From UBA4656 sp002405525 (GTDB lineage Bacteria; Pseudomonadota; Gammaproteobacteria; Xanthomonadales; Ahniellaceae): 27,581 bases of DNA. The notes below the pieces were generated by a model, which saw nothing but the letters and a program-made list of their open reading frames with translations, was not told the origin of the DNA and searched no databases. The DNA lies in NCBI GenBank assembly GCA_036723735.1, contig DAIMGT010000050.1, positions 1-27,581 of the forward strand, written 5' to 3'. The position numbers and the translations under genes were made by a program. Of this stretch, positions 7,302 through 13,417 are shown one piece after another. Position 1 is the first letter of the stretch. The number at the start of each line of letters is the position of its first letter.

Positions 7302-7688
7302 TCACAGGGTGAAATCGTCCTCGGGCTCCGGTTGCTCCGGCGCAGCAGGTTCCACGGTGGCGGCCGCGGCGCTGGCCTGCGTTGCAAGCCAATGCACGAT
7401 CGCGATGTCGTCCGCGAACGGTGCATCGCCGTGCCGCTCGAGTTGCTCCAGCCATCGGCCGGCCACCGTCGCACGGTCGGACGCGGCCAGCCGGCCGGTG
7501 AACTCGGATACGTCATGGCAGCGCGCGCAATGGACCCGCCAGGAGTCCTCACCGGGCACGGCCCCGGCGCCCAGGGGGGCTGACAGCGGGCTGACGGGCA
7601 TCGCCGCTCGCCAGGCGAAGACGACGCAGGCCAGCGCGAAGCCTGCGGCAAGGATCCACACCGTGAGGGTGACGAGGCGGTCGGTCAC
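7302..7688 (-). CDS. Membrane-anchored monohaem c-type cytochrome-like protein
   Basis: A 128-residue protein with an N-terminal membrane anchor (about 7-27) and a periplasmic domain carrying one haem c site, C54-A-R-C57-H58. There is no methionine after the CxxCH, so the sixth ligand cannot be the usual Met; H86 or H99 are candidates, or the iron may be five-coordinate. The C-terminus is an Ala/Pro/Glu-rich tail ending EPEDDFTL. It starts with GTG at 7688, 13 bp after the stop of the ferric-reductase-type gene and preceded by AAGGAAGG, so the two are almost certainly co-transcribed. It probably passes electrons to or from the haems of that partner. The family assignment rests on the haem motif and anchor only. 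Confidence 0.75.
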   Translation of the reverse strand: MTDRLVTLTVWILAAGFALACVVFAWRAAMPVSPLSAPLGAGAVPGEDSWRVHCARCHDVSEFTGRLAASDRATVAGRWLEQLERHGDAPFADDIAIVHWLATQASAAAATVEPAAPEQPEPEDDFTL

Positions 7689-7701
7689 GGCGTGCCTTCC
7701 T

Positions 7702-9027
7702 TCAGACCATCGCGAAACGTTCGGTGTGCACGCGGTCGGCCGGCAGGCCGCACTGCGGCAGCAGGCGCTCCATCGCGTCCAGCATCGCCGGCGGGCCGCA
7801 GACGAAGCACTGCCAGTGTGCGCGCTGCGCGGGCAGGTGGCGCGCGAGCAGCGCTCGGTCGATCCACCCGCGTTCGCCGTTCCAGCCCTCCGCTGGTTGC
7901 TCCAGCACCGGCACGTAGGCCAGCGCCAGTTCTTTCGAGAGCGCCTCGAACTCCTCGCGGAAGGTCATGCGATCGAGGCTGCTCGCCGCGTGCAGCAGCA
8001 ATACGGGCCGGCGGTCGCCGCGGTCGCGCATCGTGCGCAGGATGGCGCGCATCGGCGTGATGCCGACGCCGCCGGCAATCAGCACCAGGCCCACGGCGGG
8101 CTCGCGCTCCGGGGTGAATACGCCGTGCGGGCCGTCGATCCACAGGCGCTGGCCCGGCCCCATCGCAGGCACCACCTCGCGCGACCAGTCGCCGAGCGCC
8201 TTGATCGTGAACTCGAGGCGCCGCGATGGCCCCTGTTCGGCAGAGCCCGCCATCGTGATCGGATGCTGCAGCGCCGAAAACGGCGTGCGCCCGGTCAGCA
8301 GCCAGGCGAACTGGCCCGGCGCGAAGTCGAAGCCGCGATGGCCGACCGGCTCCACCACCAGGGTCCGGCTGTCGCCGCGCTCGATGCGGTGGTCGACCAC
8401 CCGCCACGGGCGCCGCCAGGCGCGCAGCGGCGCCAGCAGGCGTTGCCAGGCCATCAGCCCGGCCACCAGCAGCGCATAGGCGATCCACAGCCCACGCATC
8501 AGCGGCGCGGCGCTGCGGCCCTCGACCGCGAACGCATGCCACAGCGCGCCCGCCAGCAAGGCCAGCGCCGCCCAGCGATGCAGCAACAGCCAGGCCTCGT
8601 AGGGCAGCCGCAGCGTGCGCCGCCACAGCGTGGACGCCAGCAGCAGCAGCAGCAGCCAAAACGCCGCCGCGCCGGGCCGCATCGACGGCGGGCCGCCGAA
8701 CGGATCGAACGCGGTCGCGGGCGTGCCGGCCGCCAGCAGCAGCAGCGGGTGCGCCAGCGCGAAGCCCAGCGCGACGAAGCCGAGGCGGCGATGGAACAAC
8801 TGCAGCGCATCGATGCCGAACGGCTGCGCCACCGCGCGCAGGCGTGCGACCAGCGCGAACTCCAGCGCCAGCATCGACAGCGCCACGTAGCCTGCCGCCA
8901 CGCCCAGCTCGTGGACCAAGCCGCGCGGCGCGGCGGCGGGCGTCGACCATGCCGCCGCCAGCAGCGGCAGCAGCACCAGGAAGACGTAAAGTCCGGCCCA
9001 GCCGATCGCGCGCAGCAGCAGCTTCAC
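7702..9027 (-). CDS. Ferric-reductase-type transmembrane flavohaem oxidoreductase
   Basis: A 441-residue inner-membrane protein with a ferric-reductase-like transmembrane domain fused to a ferredoxin-reductase-like FAD/NAD(P)H module. About six helices (9-27, 42-62, 76-100, 118-135, 145-166, 176-195) hold four helix histidines, H79, H93, H150 and H164, placed for two stacked haems b. The FAD domain has H255-P-I-T; the nucleotide domain has LIAGGVGITP (317-326), CGPP (410-413) and an end of HTERF. It would move electrons from cytoplasmic NAD(P)H across the membrane to an acceptor such as ferric iron, oxygen or the neighbouring cytochrome. Start is GTG 9027 with GGAGG 8 bp upstream. It lies 24 bp after the lipoprotein gene and 13 bp before the cytochrome gene. 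Family assignment is firm; the acceptor is unknown. Confidence 0.88.
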   Translation of the reverse strand: MKLLLRAIGWAGLYVFLVLLPLLAAAWSTPAAAPRGLVHELGVAAGYVALSMLALEFALVARLRAVAQPFGIDALQLFHRRLGFVALGFALAHPLLLLAAGTPATAFDPFGGPPSMRPGAAAFWLLLLLLASTLWRRTLRLPYEAWLLLHRWAALALLAGALWHAFAVEGRSAAPLMRGLWIAYALLVAGLMAWQRLLAPLRAWRRPWRVVDHRIERGDSRTLVVEPVGHRGFDFAPGQFAWLLTGRTPFSALQHPITMAGSAEQGPSRRLEFTIKALGDWSREVVPAMGPGQRLWIDGPHGVFTPEREPAVGLVLIAGGVGITPMRAILRTMRDRGDRRPVLLLHAASSLDRMTFREEFEALSKELALAYVPVLEQPAEGWNGERGWIDRALLARHLPAQRAHWQCFVCGPPAMLDAMERLLPQCGLPADRVHTERFAMV

Positions 9028-9051
9028 CGGTCCGCCTCCGCAGGCCGTCGG

Positions 9052-9780
9052 TCAGGGGTCGCGGGCGAACTTCGCGTCGTCATAGCCGCCCACCTCGAAC
9101 ACCGCGGTGAAGGGGCCGCGCGTGGCGTGCCGCAAGTCGATCTCGATCTTCCTCGCCCCGCCGGACAGCCGGGCGATGAAGCCGGCATCGTCGTCGATGA
9201 ACAGGGCGGGCTCCCCGGTCTCCGGCGAGTGGGCGGCCAGCGCTGCTGCCGCGCCGTCAATGCGCGCGGGCAGCCTGCAGGCGCTGCCGCACACGAAGCC
9301 CTTGCGCGTGCGATCCGCGCCGTCGTCGTCGAACAGGTAGACGCTTTGCCCCCAATCGGCGTGGCGGCGCAGGATCAGGCGCACGCGCTCGGTGCCGCTG
9401 CCCGGCACACTGGAGTGGATCGACGCCGTGTGCTGGCGCACGCCGCGCAACTCGTTGGTCAGGTACGTCCACAGCGACGCCAGCCGCCTGGCCTCGGCCT
9501 TGTCCTTCGCGCGCTGCTCGGCGGCGGGCAGCGCCGCGGCGACCTCGGCGGCCGCCGGGCTGCCGGGGTGCTTGCGCAGCACCTCGCGGCCCATGGTCAC
9601 CGCGAACTCGTCGCTGCCGGCGGCCACCAGCTGACGGAACGCGTCGAGGTCCTGCTGCGCCTGCGCGCTGCTGGCGGCCGGCGCAGGCGGAGCGGGCGGC
9701 GGGCTGCCGCCGCAGGCAGCGAGCGCCAGCGCGAACGCAAACGCGGACGGGGCGGCTGCGAGAGGGGCGGGACGCGGCAT
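9052..9780 (-). CDS. Hypothetical lipoprotein of the ferric-reductase operon
   Basis: A 242-residue predicted lipoprotein. ATG 9780 gives a signal sequence ending in the lipobox L20-A-A-C23; ATG 9789 is an equally possible start, and a longer extension to 9837 would bury the signal. After a Pro/Ala linker, about 35-105 is helical and charged (EVLRKHPGSPAAAEVAAALPAAEQ). A C-terminal beta-rich domain follows, with LASLWTYLTNELRGVRQHTAS, VRLILRRHADWGQSVYLF and a possible disulphide in FVCGSACRLP. The LASLWTY...WGxSVYL pattern occurs in unassigned Xanthomonadales lipoproteins, from memory. The D after C23 that would retain it in the inner membrane is absent (G24), so outer-membrane sorting is likely. 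It could be a periplasmic partner of the reductase. Function unknown. Confidence 0.7.
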   Translation of the reverse strand: MPRPAPLAAAPSAFAFALALAACGGSPPPAPPAPAASSAQAQQDLDAFRQLVAAGSDEFAVTMGREVLRKHPGSPAAAEVAAALPAAEQRAKDKAEARRLASLWTYLTNELRGVRQHTASIHSSVPGSGTERVRLILRRHADWGQSVYLFDDDGADRTRKGFVCGSACRLPARIDGAAAALAAHSPETGEPALFIDDDAGFIARLSGGARKIEIDLRHATRGPFTAVFEVGGYDDAKFARDP

Positions 9781-9846
9781 GGCGGGCATCCGCGGGGACG
9801 GTGCGCCGATCCTCGCTGCTGGCGCGATGACGCGCAAGGCGCGCGT

Positions 9847-10683
9847 TCAGCGGCCGGCCGCGGCCTCGCGCATCACCAGCGGGATCGCGACCACCATCAG
9901 TTCGGCCACGCACTTCGCCATCACGTAGCCGATCGCCCAGACGTGCACGCCGGCGCCGTGCAGCAGGAAGAAGATCGAATACAGCAGCGCGCCGCCCGCC
10001 AACGCCAGCGCCAGCATCGCCGCGGCGGCGGGCCAGCGCCCGGCGCGCAGTGCGCCGACCATACGCTCACCCGCCTTCACCGCACCGATGAAGACGCTGA
10101 AGATCGGCACCGCGAACGGGATCGCGCCGAAGATCAGCACCAGCATGCGCGACAGCACGTCCATGCCCAGCGCGGGCACGAAGGGCGGCCCGAGCCGGCG
10201 GTAGCGATGCCAGTCACCGAACGCGGTACCCAGCCCCAGCAACGCGGTGATGCCGATCGCCCACGACAGGCCGGTCTCGTGCCAGCGCGAGGCGTCGCGG
10301 AAGTAGGCGAGGAAAGGTCCCCAGCCTTCGATCATCACCAGGGTGATCGAATAGGCACCGCCGGCCCAGACGGCGAGCACGCCGAGCAGGAACAGCTGCT
10401 TGCGCCACGGATCGGGCGGCTCGAACCAGTGCGCATGCGGCACAGGCAGCGCGGCCAGGCGCGCCAGCACCAACAGCAGCACGAACTCCACGACCACCAG
10501 CAGGATCAGGCCCGCACCGGGCAGGCGGCCGGTCGCGAGCAGCCACAGCACCAGCCCGTTGCCGGCCAGCACCGCGATCGCATGGAAGGCGATCGCGCCC
10601 CAGCCGGGGAAGGGGAAGTGGCGCTGCCAGGCCTGCGCGTCCTCGCGGGTCAGCGTGTCGCCGATCGATGCCTTGCCTGCCAT
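9847..10683 (-). CDS. Multi-pass membrane protein of unknown function
   Basis: A 278-residue inner-membrane protein with about seven hydrophobic segments, at roughly 23-42, 45-66, 83-103, 118-136, 158-183, 203-222 and 230-265. Conserved-looking loops are HAHWFEPPDPWRKQ and GDWHRYRRLGPP. It vaguely recalls the DUF6498 group but I cannot confirm that. ATG 10683 (MAGKASIGDTLTRED) is preferred; the upstream in-frame extension is Arg/Ser-rich and overlaps the divergent SRPBCC promoter. It is first in a minus-strand series, 66 bp ahead of the lipoprotein gene, and may be the promoter-proximal gene of the electron-transfer operon. No catalytic motif is visible. Confidence 0.65.
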   Translation of the reverse strand: MAGKASIGDTLTREDAQAWQRHFPFPGWGAIAFHAIAVLAGNGLVLWLLATGRLPGAGLILLVVVEFVLLLVLARLAALPVPHAHWFEPPDPWRKQLFLLGVLAVWAGGAYSITLVMIEGWGPFLAYFRDASRWHETGLSWAIGITALLGLGTAFGDWHRYRRLGPPFVPALGMDVLSRMLVLIFGAIPFAVPIFSVFIGAVKAGERMVGALRAGRWPAAAAMLALALAGGALLYSIFFLLHGAGVHVWAIGYVMAKCVAELMVVAIPLVMREAAAGR

Positions 10684-10768
10684 GCCCCGTCCTCCCCGCG
10701 TGCCCGATGATGGCGCGTCGCGCGCCGCGCCGCGAGCGCTATCCTGCAGCGCGCCCCCGGAGCCGCCG

Positions 10769-11230
10769 ATGCCACGGATCCACGCCCGCCAGCGCTTCGA
10801 TGCGCCGCCCGCCGCAGTGTTCGCCGCGCTCTCCGACCATGCCGCCTTCCTGTCCGGCGGCGCCGTGCGCTGCCGCCTGCTGCGCGAGGGCGACGCCGCC
10901 CGCGACGGCGTCGGGGCGGTGCGCGAGGTGCGCACCGGCGGCCTGGTGTTCGTCGAGGACATCGTGGCCTTCGAGCCGCCGCGCCACTACGCCTACCTGA
11001 TCCGCACCCTGTCGACGACGCGCGGGTGGGCGCTGCCGATCCACCACGAGCGCGGCTGGCTCGAGTTCGCGGCCGACGGCGGCGACACCGTCGTCGACTG
11101 GCACTCGCGCTTCCAGATCGCGGTGCCGCTACTGGGTCGCGTGTTCGCGCCACTGGTCGCCCTGCGCATCCGACGCGGCTTCGATGCCCTGCTGGCGCGC
11201 GCGGCGCGGCGCCTCGCCGCGGGCGTATAG
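10769..11230 (+). CDS. SRPBCC (START/Bet v1-like) family protein
   Basis: A 153-residue soluble protein of the SRPBCC ligand-binding fold. Residues 1-20 (IHARQRFDAPPAAVFAALSD) give the first strand and the kinked helix typical of polyketide-cyclase/START-like proteins. The middle has alternating strands (GAVREVRTGGLVFVEDIVAFEPPRHYAYLI) and a W-L-E-F strand with D-T-V-V-D-W-H-S. The C-terminal helix RRGFDALLARAARRLA closes the cavity. Such proteins bind hydrophobic ligands, and the specific ligand cannot be told. Start is fixed by GGAG 7 bp before ATG 10769. It is divergent from the membrane-protein gene with 85 bp between. Its TAG stop lies in the left inverted repeat of element B. Confidence 0.82.
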   Translation: MPRIHARQRFDAPPAAVFAALSDHAAFLSGGAVRCRLLREGDAARDGVGAVREVRTGGLVFVEDIVAFEPPRHYAYLIRTLSTTRGWALPIHHERGWLEFAADGGDTVVDWHSRFQIAVPLLGRVFAPLVALRIRRGFDALLARAARRLAAGV

Positions 11231-11395
11231 GCACGCGCGCCTCCTCGGCTCCACTGAGGCGCGGCGAGCCGAGCAAGCTCGGCTCTGCCAGCGCATCGCG
11301 CCACCGCGGGATGTCGCAGAGCGGAGATTGCTCCGCTGCGCCCCCGCGACGGGCGCTCCGCCCGGGGCGCCGCAAGCGGAGGAGCGCGCGCCTAC
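11225..11395. repeat. Palindromic intergenic element, family B
   Basis: About 170 bp filling the space between two convergent genes. The ends are imperfect inverted repeats: GTATAGGCACGCGCGCCTCC from the left (11225) against GTAGGCGCGCGCTCCTCC read inward from 11395. Inside are GAGCCGAGCAAGCTCGGCTC (11266-11285), AGCGGAG/CTCCGCT with a 4-nt loop (11320-11337), and a GGCGC/GCGCC stem around 11352-11371. The TAG in each end is the stop codon of the gene entering it (11228-11230 on plus, 11394-11392 on minus). The core resembles the GTAG-GAGC-type REP sequences known from Xanthomonas and Pseudomonas, from memory. Confidence 0.75.
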
Positions 11396-11817
11396 GAGGG
11401 CGGGGTCGGCGCGGCGGGCGGCTCAGGCCGCCGCCACATCCAGACCGCGACCACCAGCATGGTGGCGGTGCCGATTGCCGCCAGCGCCGGGCGCGACGCG
11501 ACGACGAACATCACCACCGCGCAAACCGTCATCAGGCTCGTCGCCGTCCATTTGGCGCGGCGGCTGATCGCACCCTCGCGCTCCCACGCCGCGATCATCG
11601 GGCCGAAAGTGCGGTGTGCGAGCAGTCCGTCGTGCAGCCGCCGCGACCCCCGCGCGGCGGCGAAAGCGGCCAGCAGCACGAACGGCGTGGTCGGCAGGCC
11701 CGGCAGCGCGAGGCCCACCACACCGAGCGCCAGTGCGACATAGGCGAGGAGCAGCCACGCCCAGCGCCAGCGGGGCGGCGCCAGCGTCGCGTGCGGCATC
11801 TCCGGCGGTCTTTCCAC
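11392..11817 (-). CDS. DUF454 (YbaN-like) small inner-membrane protein
   Basis: A 141-residue protein with two to three membrane segments: about 17-45 (WAWLLLAYVALALGVVGLALPGLP) and a hairpin at about 95-130. The family signature is clear: LALPGLPTTPFVLLAAFAAARGSRRLHDGLL, then the FGPMIAAWEREGAISRRAKWTA segment. DUF454 proteins are common and uncharacterised. The start is chosen at GTG 11817 because AGGA lies 6 nt upstream; ATG 11799 is in frame but has GGAG touching it. The TAG stop lies in the right inverted repeat of element B. It is 267 bp downstream of the DsbA-like gene on the same strand; I see nothing definite in that gap. Confidence 0.82.
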   Translation of the reverse strand: MERPPEMPHATLAPPRWRWAWLLLAYVALALGVVGLALPGLPTTPFVLLAAFAAARGSRRLHDGLLAHRTFGPMIAAWEREGAISRRAKWTATSLMTVCAVVMFVVASRPALAAIGTATMLVVAVWMWRRPEPPAAPTPPS

Positions 11818-12084
11818 GCACGATCCTCGCGGCTGGGAGCAGGCGGCGCAAGGCGGTCGCCGGGACGCCGGTGGCGCCCTCCGCGCCGGCCTGGCCCACA
11901 GCCTTGCGCGACGGCGCCGCGGCGTCCAGCGCGACCACGGCAGCCCGCGCGCGGCCGCAAACCCGCGCATCGATGACCTTCCTCCGGTCGCGGAACCGAC
12001 GACCGCGGGGACGGGCCCGCCGGACCGGACCGCTGCGCGCTGGCCGACCGCGGGCCGCCCGAACGGCGGACGACCCGCCCCGGC

Positions 12085-12726
12085 TCAACCGGCGGCACCG
12101 GCCTCCCGGGCAACCAGGAAGTCGATGATCTGGAACAGGCGCTCGTAACTGCCGGCGGACGCGCCGGTGATGCGATACTTGCCGGCCACGATGAAGGTCG
12201 GCGTCCCGTCCACGCCGTAGCGCGGCAGCACCTGCGCGGCACGACGCAACCGCGCGTTGACGGCAAACGAGCCAGCGGCGGCGACGAAGTCCGCGCGTGC
12301 CACCCCGAGGCCCTCGTAGACCGAAGCCACGTCGTCGAGGCTGGTGATGCGACCTTTCTCGCGCACGGCCTCGAACACCCGGGCGTGCGTGCCTTCGGCG
12401 ACCCCGAGCGCCAGCGCGGCGTAGTAGCCGCGAGCGAGCAGTTCGAAATCCGGCCGGAACGTGGCCGGCAGGTAATCGAAGGCCACCGCCGGCGGCATCC
12501 TCCGCCGCCACGCGGACACGAAGGGCTGTACCGCCGCGCAACTGCCGCAGCCATAACTGAAAGCCTCCAGAACCTCGACCCGACCGGGCCCTGCCGCGGT
12601 GGGCTGCGCGGGCTCGATGCGGAAGTAGTCGCGACCCTCGGCGAAGGGTTGCGCAACCGCCGCTCCCGCGACAGCGTGGCCGAGGGCGATCGCAGCAAGC
12701 AACAACGGACGGAGTGGCAGGCGCAT
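12085..12726 (-). CDS. DsbA-like periplasmic thiol:disulphide oxidoreductase with CGSC site
   Basis: A 213-residue exported thioredoxin-fold protein. The signal peptide covers about 1-25 (LLLAAIALGHAVAGAAVA). Then come the DsbA-type strand VEVLEAFSYGC, active site C60-G-S-C63, an inserted helical domain (about 75-165), and the cis-proline loop G-V-D-G-T175-P176-T-F with IVAGKYRI. Overall it fits proteobacterial DsbA, which oxidises cysteine pairs in newly exported proteins, in part for c-type cytochromes. The usual DsbA motif is CPHC; the His that makes DsbA strongly oxidising is replaced by Ser and the Pro by Gly, so its redox behaviour may differ. ATG 12726 is used because a signal peptide begins there; an Arg-rich extension to 12834 is unlikely. 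No DsbB is nearby. Confidence 0.85.
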   Translation of the reverse strand: MRLPLRPLLLAAIALGHAVAGAAVAQPFAEGRDYFRIEPAQPTAAGPGRVEVLEAFSYGCGSCAAVQPFVSAWRRRMPPAVAFDYLPATFRPDFELLARGYYAALALGVAEGTHARVFEAVREKGRITSLDDVASVYEGLGVARADFVAAAGSFAVNARLRRAAQVLPRYGVDGTPTFIVAGKYRITGASAGSYERLFQIIDFLVAREAGAAG

Positions 12727-12871
12727 GCAGACGGTCCTGATCGGGCCCCGGCGCGGGGCGTGCCCGTGTGCCGACCACCGATCGCGAGCGGAGTTCCCCA
12801 CCGCGGGGGACCGGCCGCGGCATGCCGCCATCAATGCGGCCGCGCACGGCGCGAAGGCATCCGCGGCCGGA
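12727..12871. other. Intergenic region upstream of the DsbA-like gene
   Basis: With element A2 it forms a gene-free stretch of about 300 bp. It should hold the promoter of the DsbA-like gene, but I find no convincing -35/-10 pair in this GC-rich DNA. Confidence 0.4.
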
Positions 12872-13033
12872 GCCTCAGAGGCTTGTGAGACAACCCACAG
12901 CCTGCGGATTCTTCCCGTCGCGAGTCCGGCACCGGACCGAACTCGCTCCCGCGAATCATGCGTCGGCGTGCATGGCCCGCGCGCGGCCCGTCCATGGCCA
13001 GCCTGCGAGGCTGTTCTTCACAGCCTCTCAGGC
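12872..13033. repeat. Palindromic intergenic element, family A copy 2
   Basis: About 160 bp homologous to 4530-4680 in the same orientation. The inverted ends are GCCTCAGAGGCTTGTGAG on the left (12872) and GCCTGAGAGGCTGTGAAG read inward from 13033. The right end holds a perfect hairpin, GAGGCTGT, TCTTC, ACAGCCTC (13007-13027), directly touching the TGA stop of the STAS gene (13028-13030), which itself lies within the inverted repeat. No ORF is supported within it. Confidence 0.8.
13007..13027 (-). terminator. Hairpin abutting the STAS gene stop codon
   Basis: An 8-bp perfect stem with a 5-nt loop begins at the base after the stop codon of the partner-switch operon. It lacks a T tract. It could block 3' exonucleases or influence ribosome release; its role is inferred from position. 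Confidence 0.4.
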
Positions 13034-13417
13034 GTCGTCGTCGTCACCGGCGAGCACCTTCTTCTGCATCTTGTCGAGATAGGCGTCCAGTTCGACAGTC
13101 GACCGGAACACGTCGCCGAGCGGCACCGCCTTGACGATGTCGAACACCTTCTTGACCTGCGGCTGTGGGTTCAGCACCAGGACCTTGCCGCCACGCGCGG
13201 ACAGCGCCTTGCGTGCGCGGAACACCGATCGCACGCCGGCCGAGGAGATGTAGTCCACGCCGCCGAGATCGAGAACGAGATTGTCCAGCCCCGCGTTGCC
13301 GAGCAGCGGCGCCAGCCGCTGGTCGAGTTCGAGATGGGTGTAGGTGTCGACGCGACCGGACAGGGCCACGCGCTGCTGCCGCCCATTGGGCGGTTCGATC
13401 ACGATTTGCAGGGACAT
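13028..13417 (-). CDS. STAS-domain anti-sigma factor antagonist
   Basis: A 129-residue cytoplasmic protein of the SpoIIAA/RsbV type. The STAS fold covers about 1-110, with VALSGRVDTYTHLELDQRL and the loop L-D-L-G-G-V-D-Y-I-S-S59-A-G-V-R-S. By alignment with SpoIIAA, S59 is the residue phosphorylated by the partner HATPase kinase and dephosphorylated by the SpoIIE-type phosphatase. S58 takes the place of the usual Asp. The tail KKVLAGDDDDA is unusually acidic. The ATG shares one base with the TGA of the phosphatase gene (TGATG), so the two proteins are made in coupled amounts. In known Gram-negative systems such as HsbA, the unphosphorylated antagonist binds an anti-sigma factor or a diguanylate cyclase. 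No sigma factor gene is in this window. Confidence 0.9.
   Translation of the reverse strand: MSLQIVIEPPNGRQQRVALSGRVDTYTHLELDQRLAPLLGNAGLDNLVLDLGGVDYISSAGVRSVFRARKALSARGGKVLVLNPQPQVKKVFDIVKAVPLGDVFRSTVELDAYLDKMQKKVLAGDDDDA

Noticed and set aside
8637..8657. CAGCAGCAGC-type trinucleotide run
   Set aside because: On the coding strand it is a Leu run in a membrane helix of the ferric-reductase-type protein, not a functional repeat.
7186..10710. A 1174-codon plus-strand open frame across the ferric-reductase operon
   Set aside because: Its translation is low-complexity Arg/Gln/His-rich with no domain, and it lies antisense to genes with clear motifs. Long antisense frames are expected at this G+C content.
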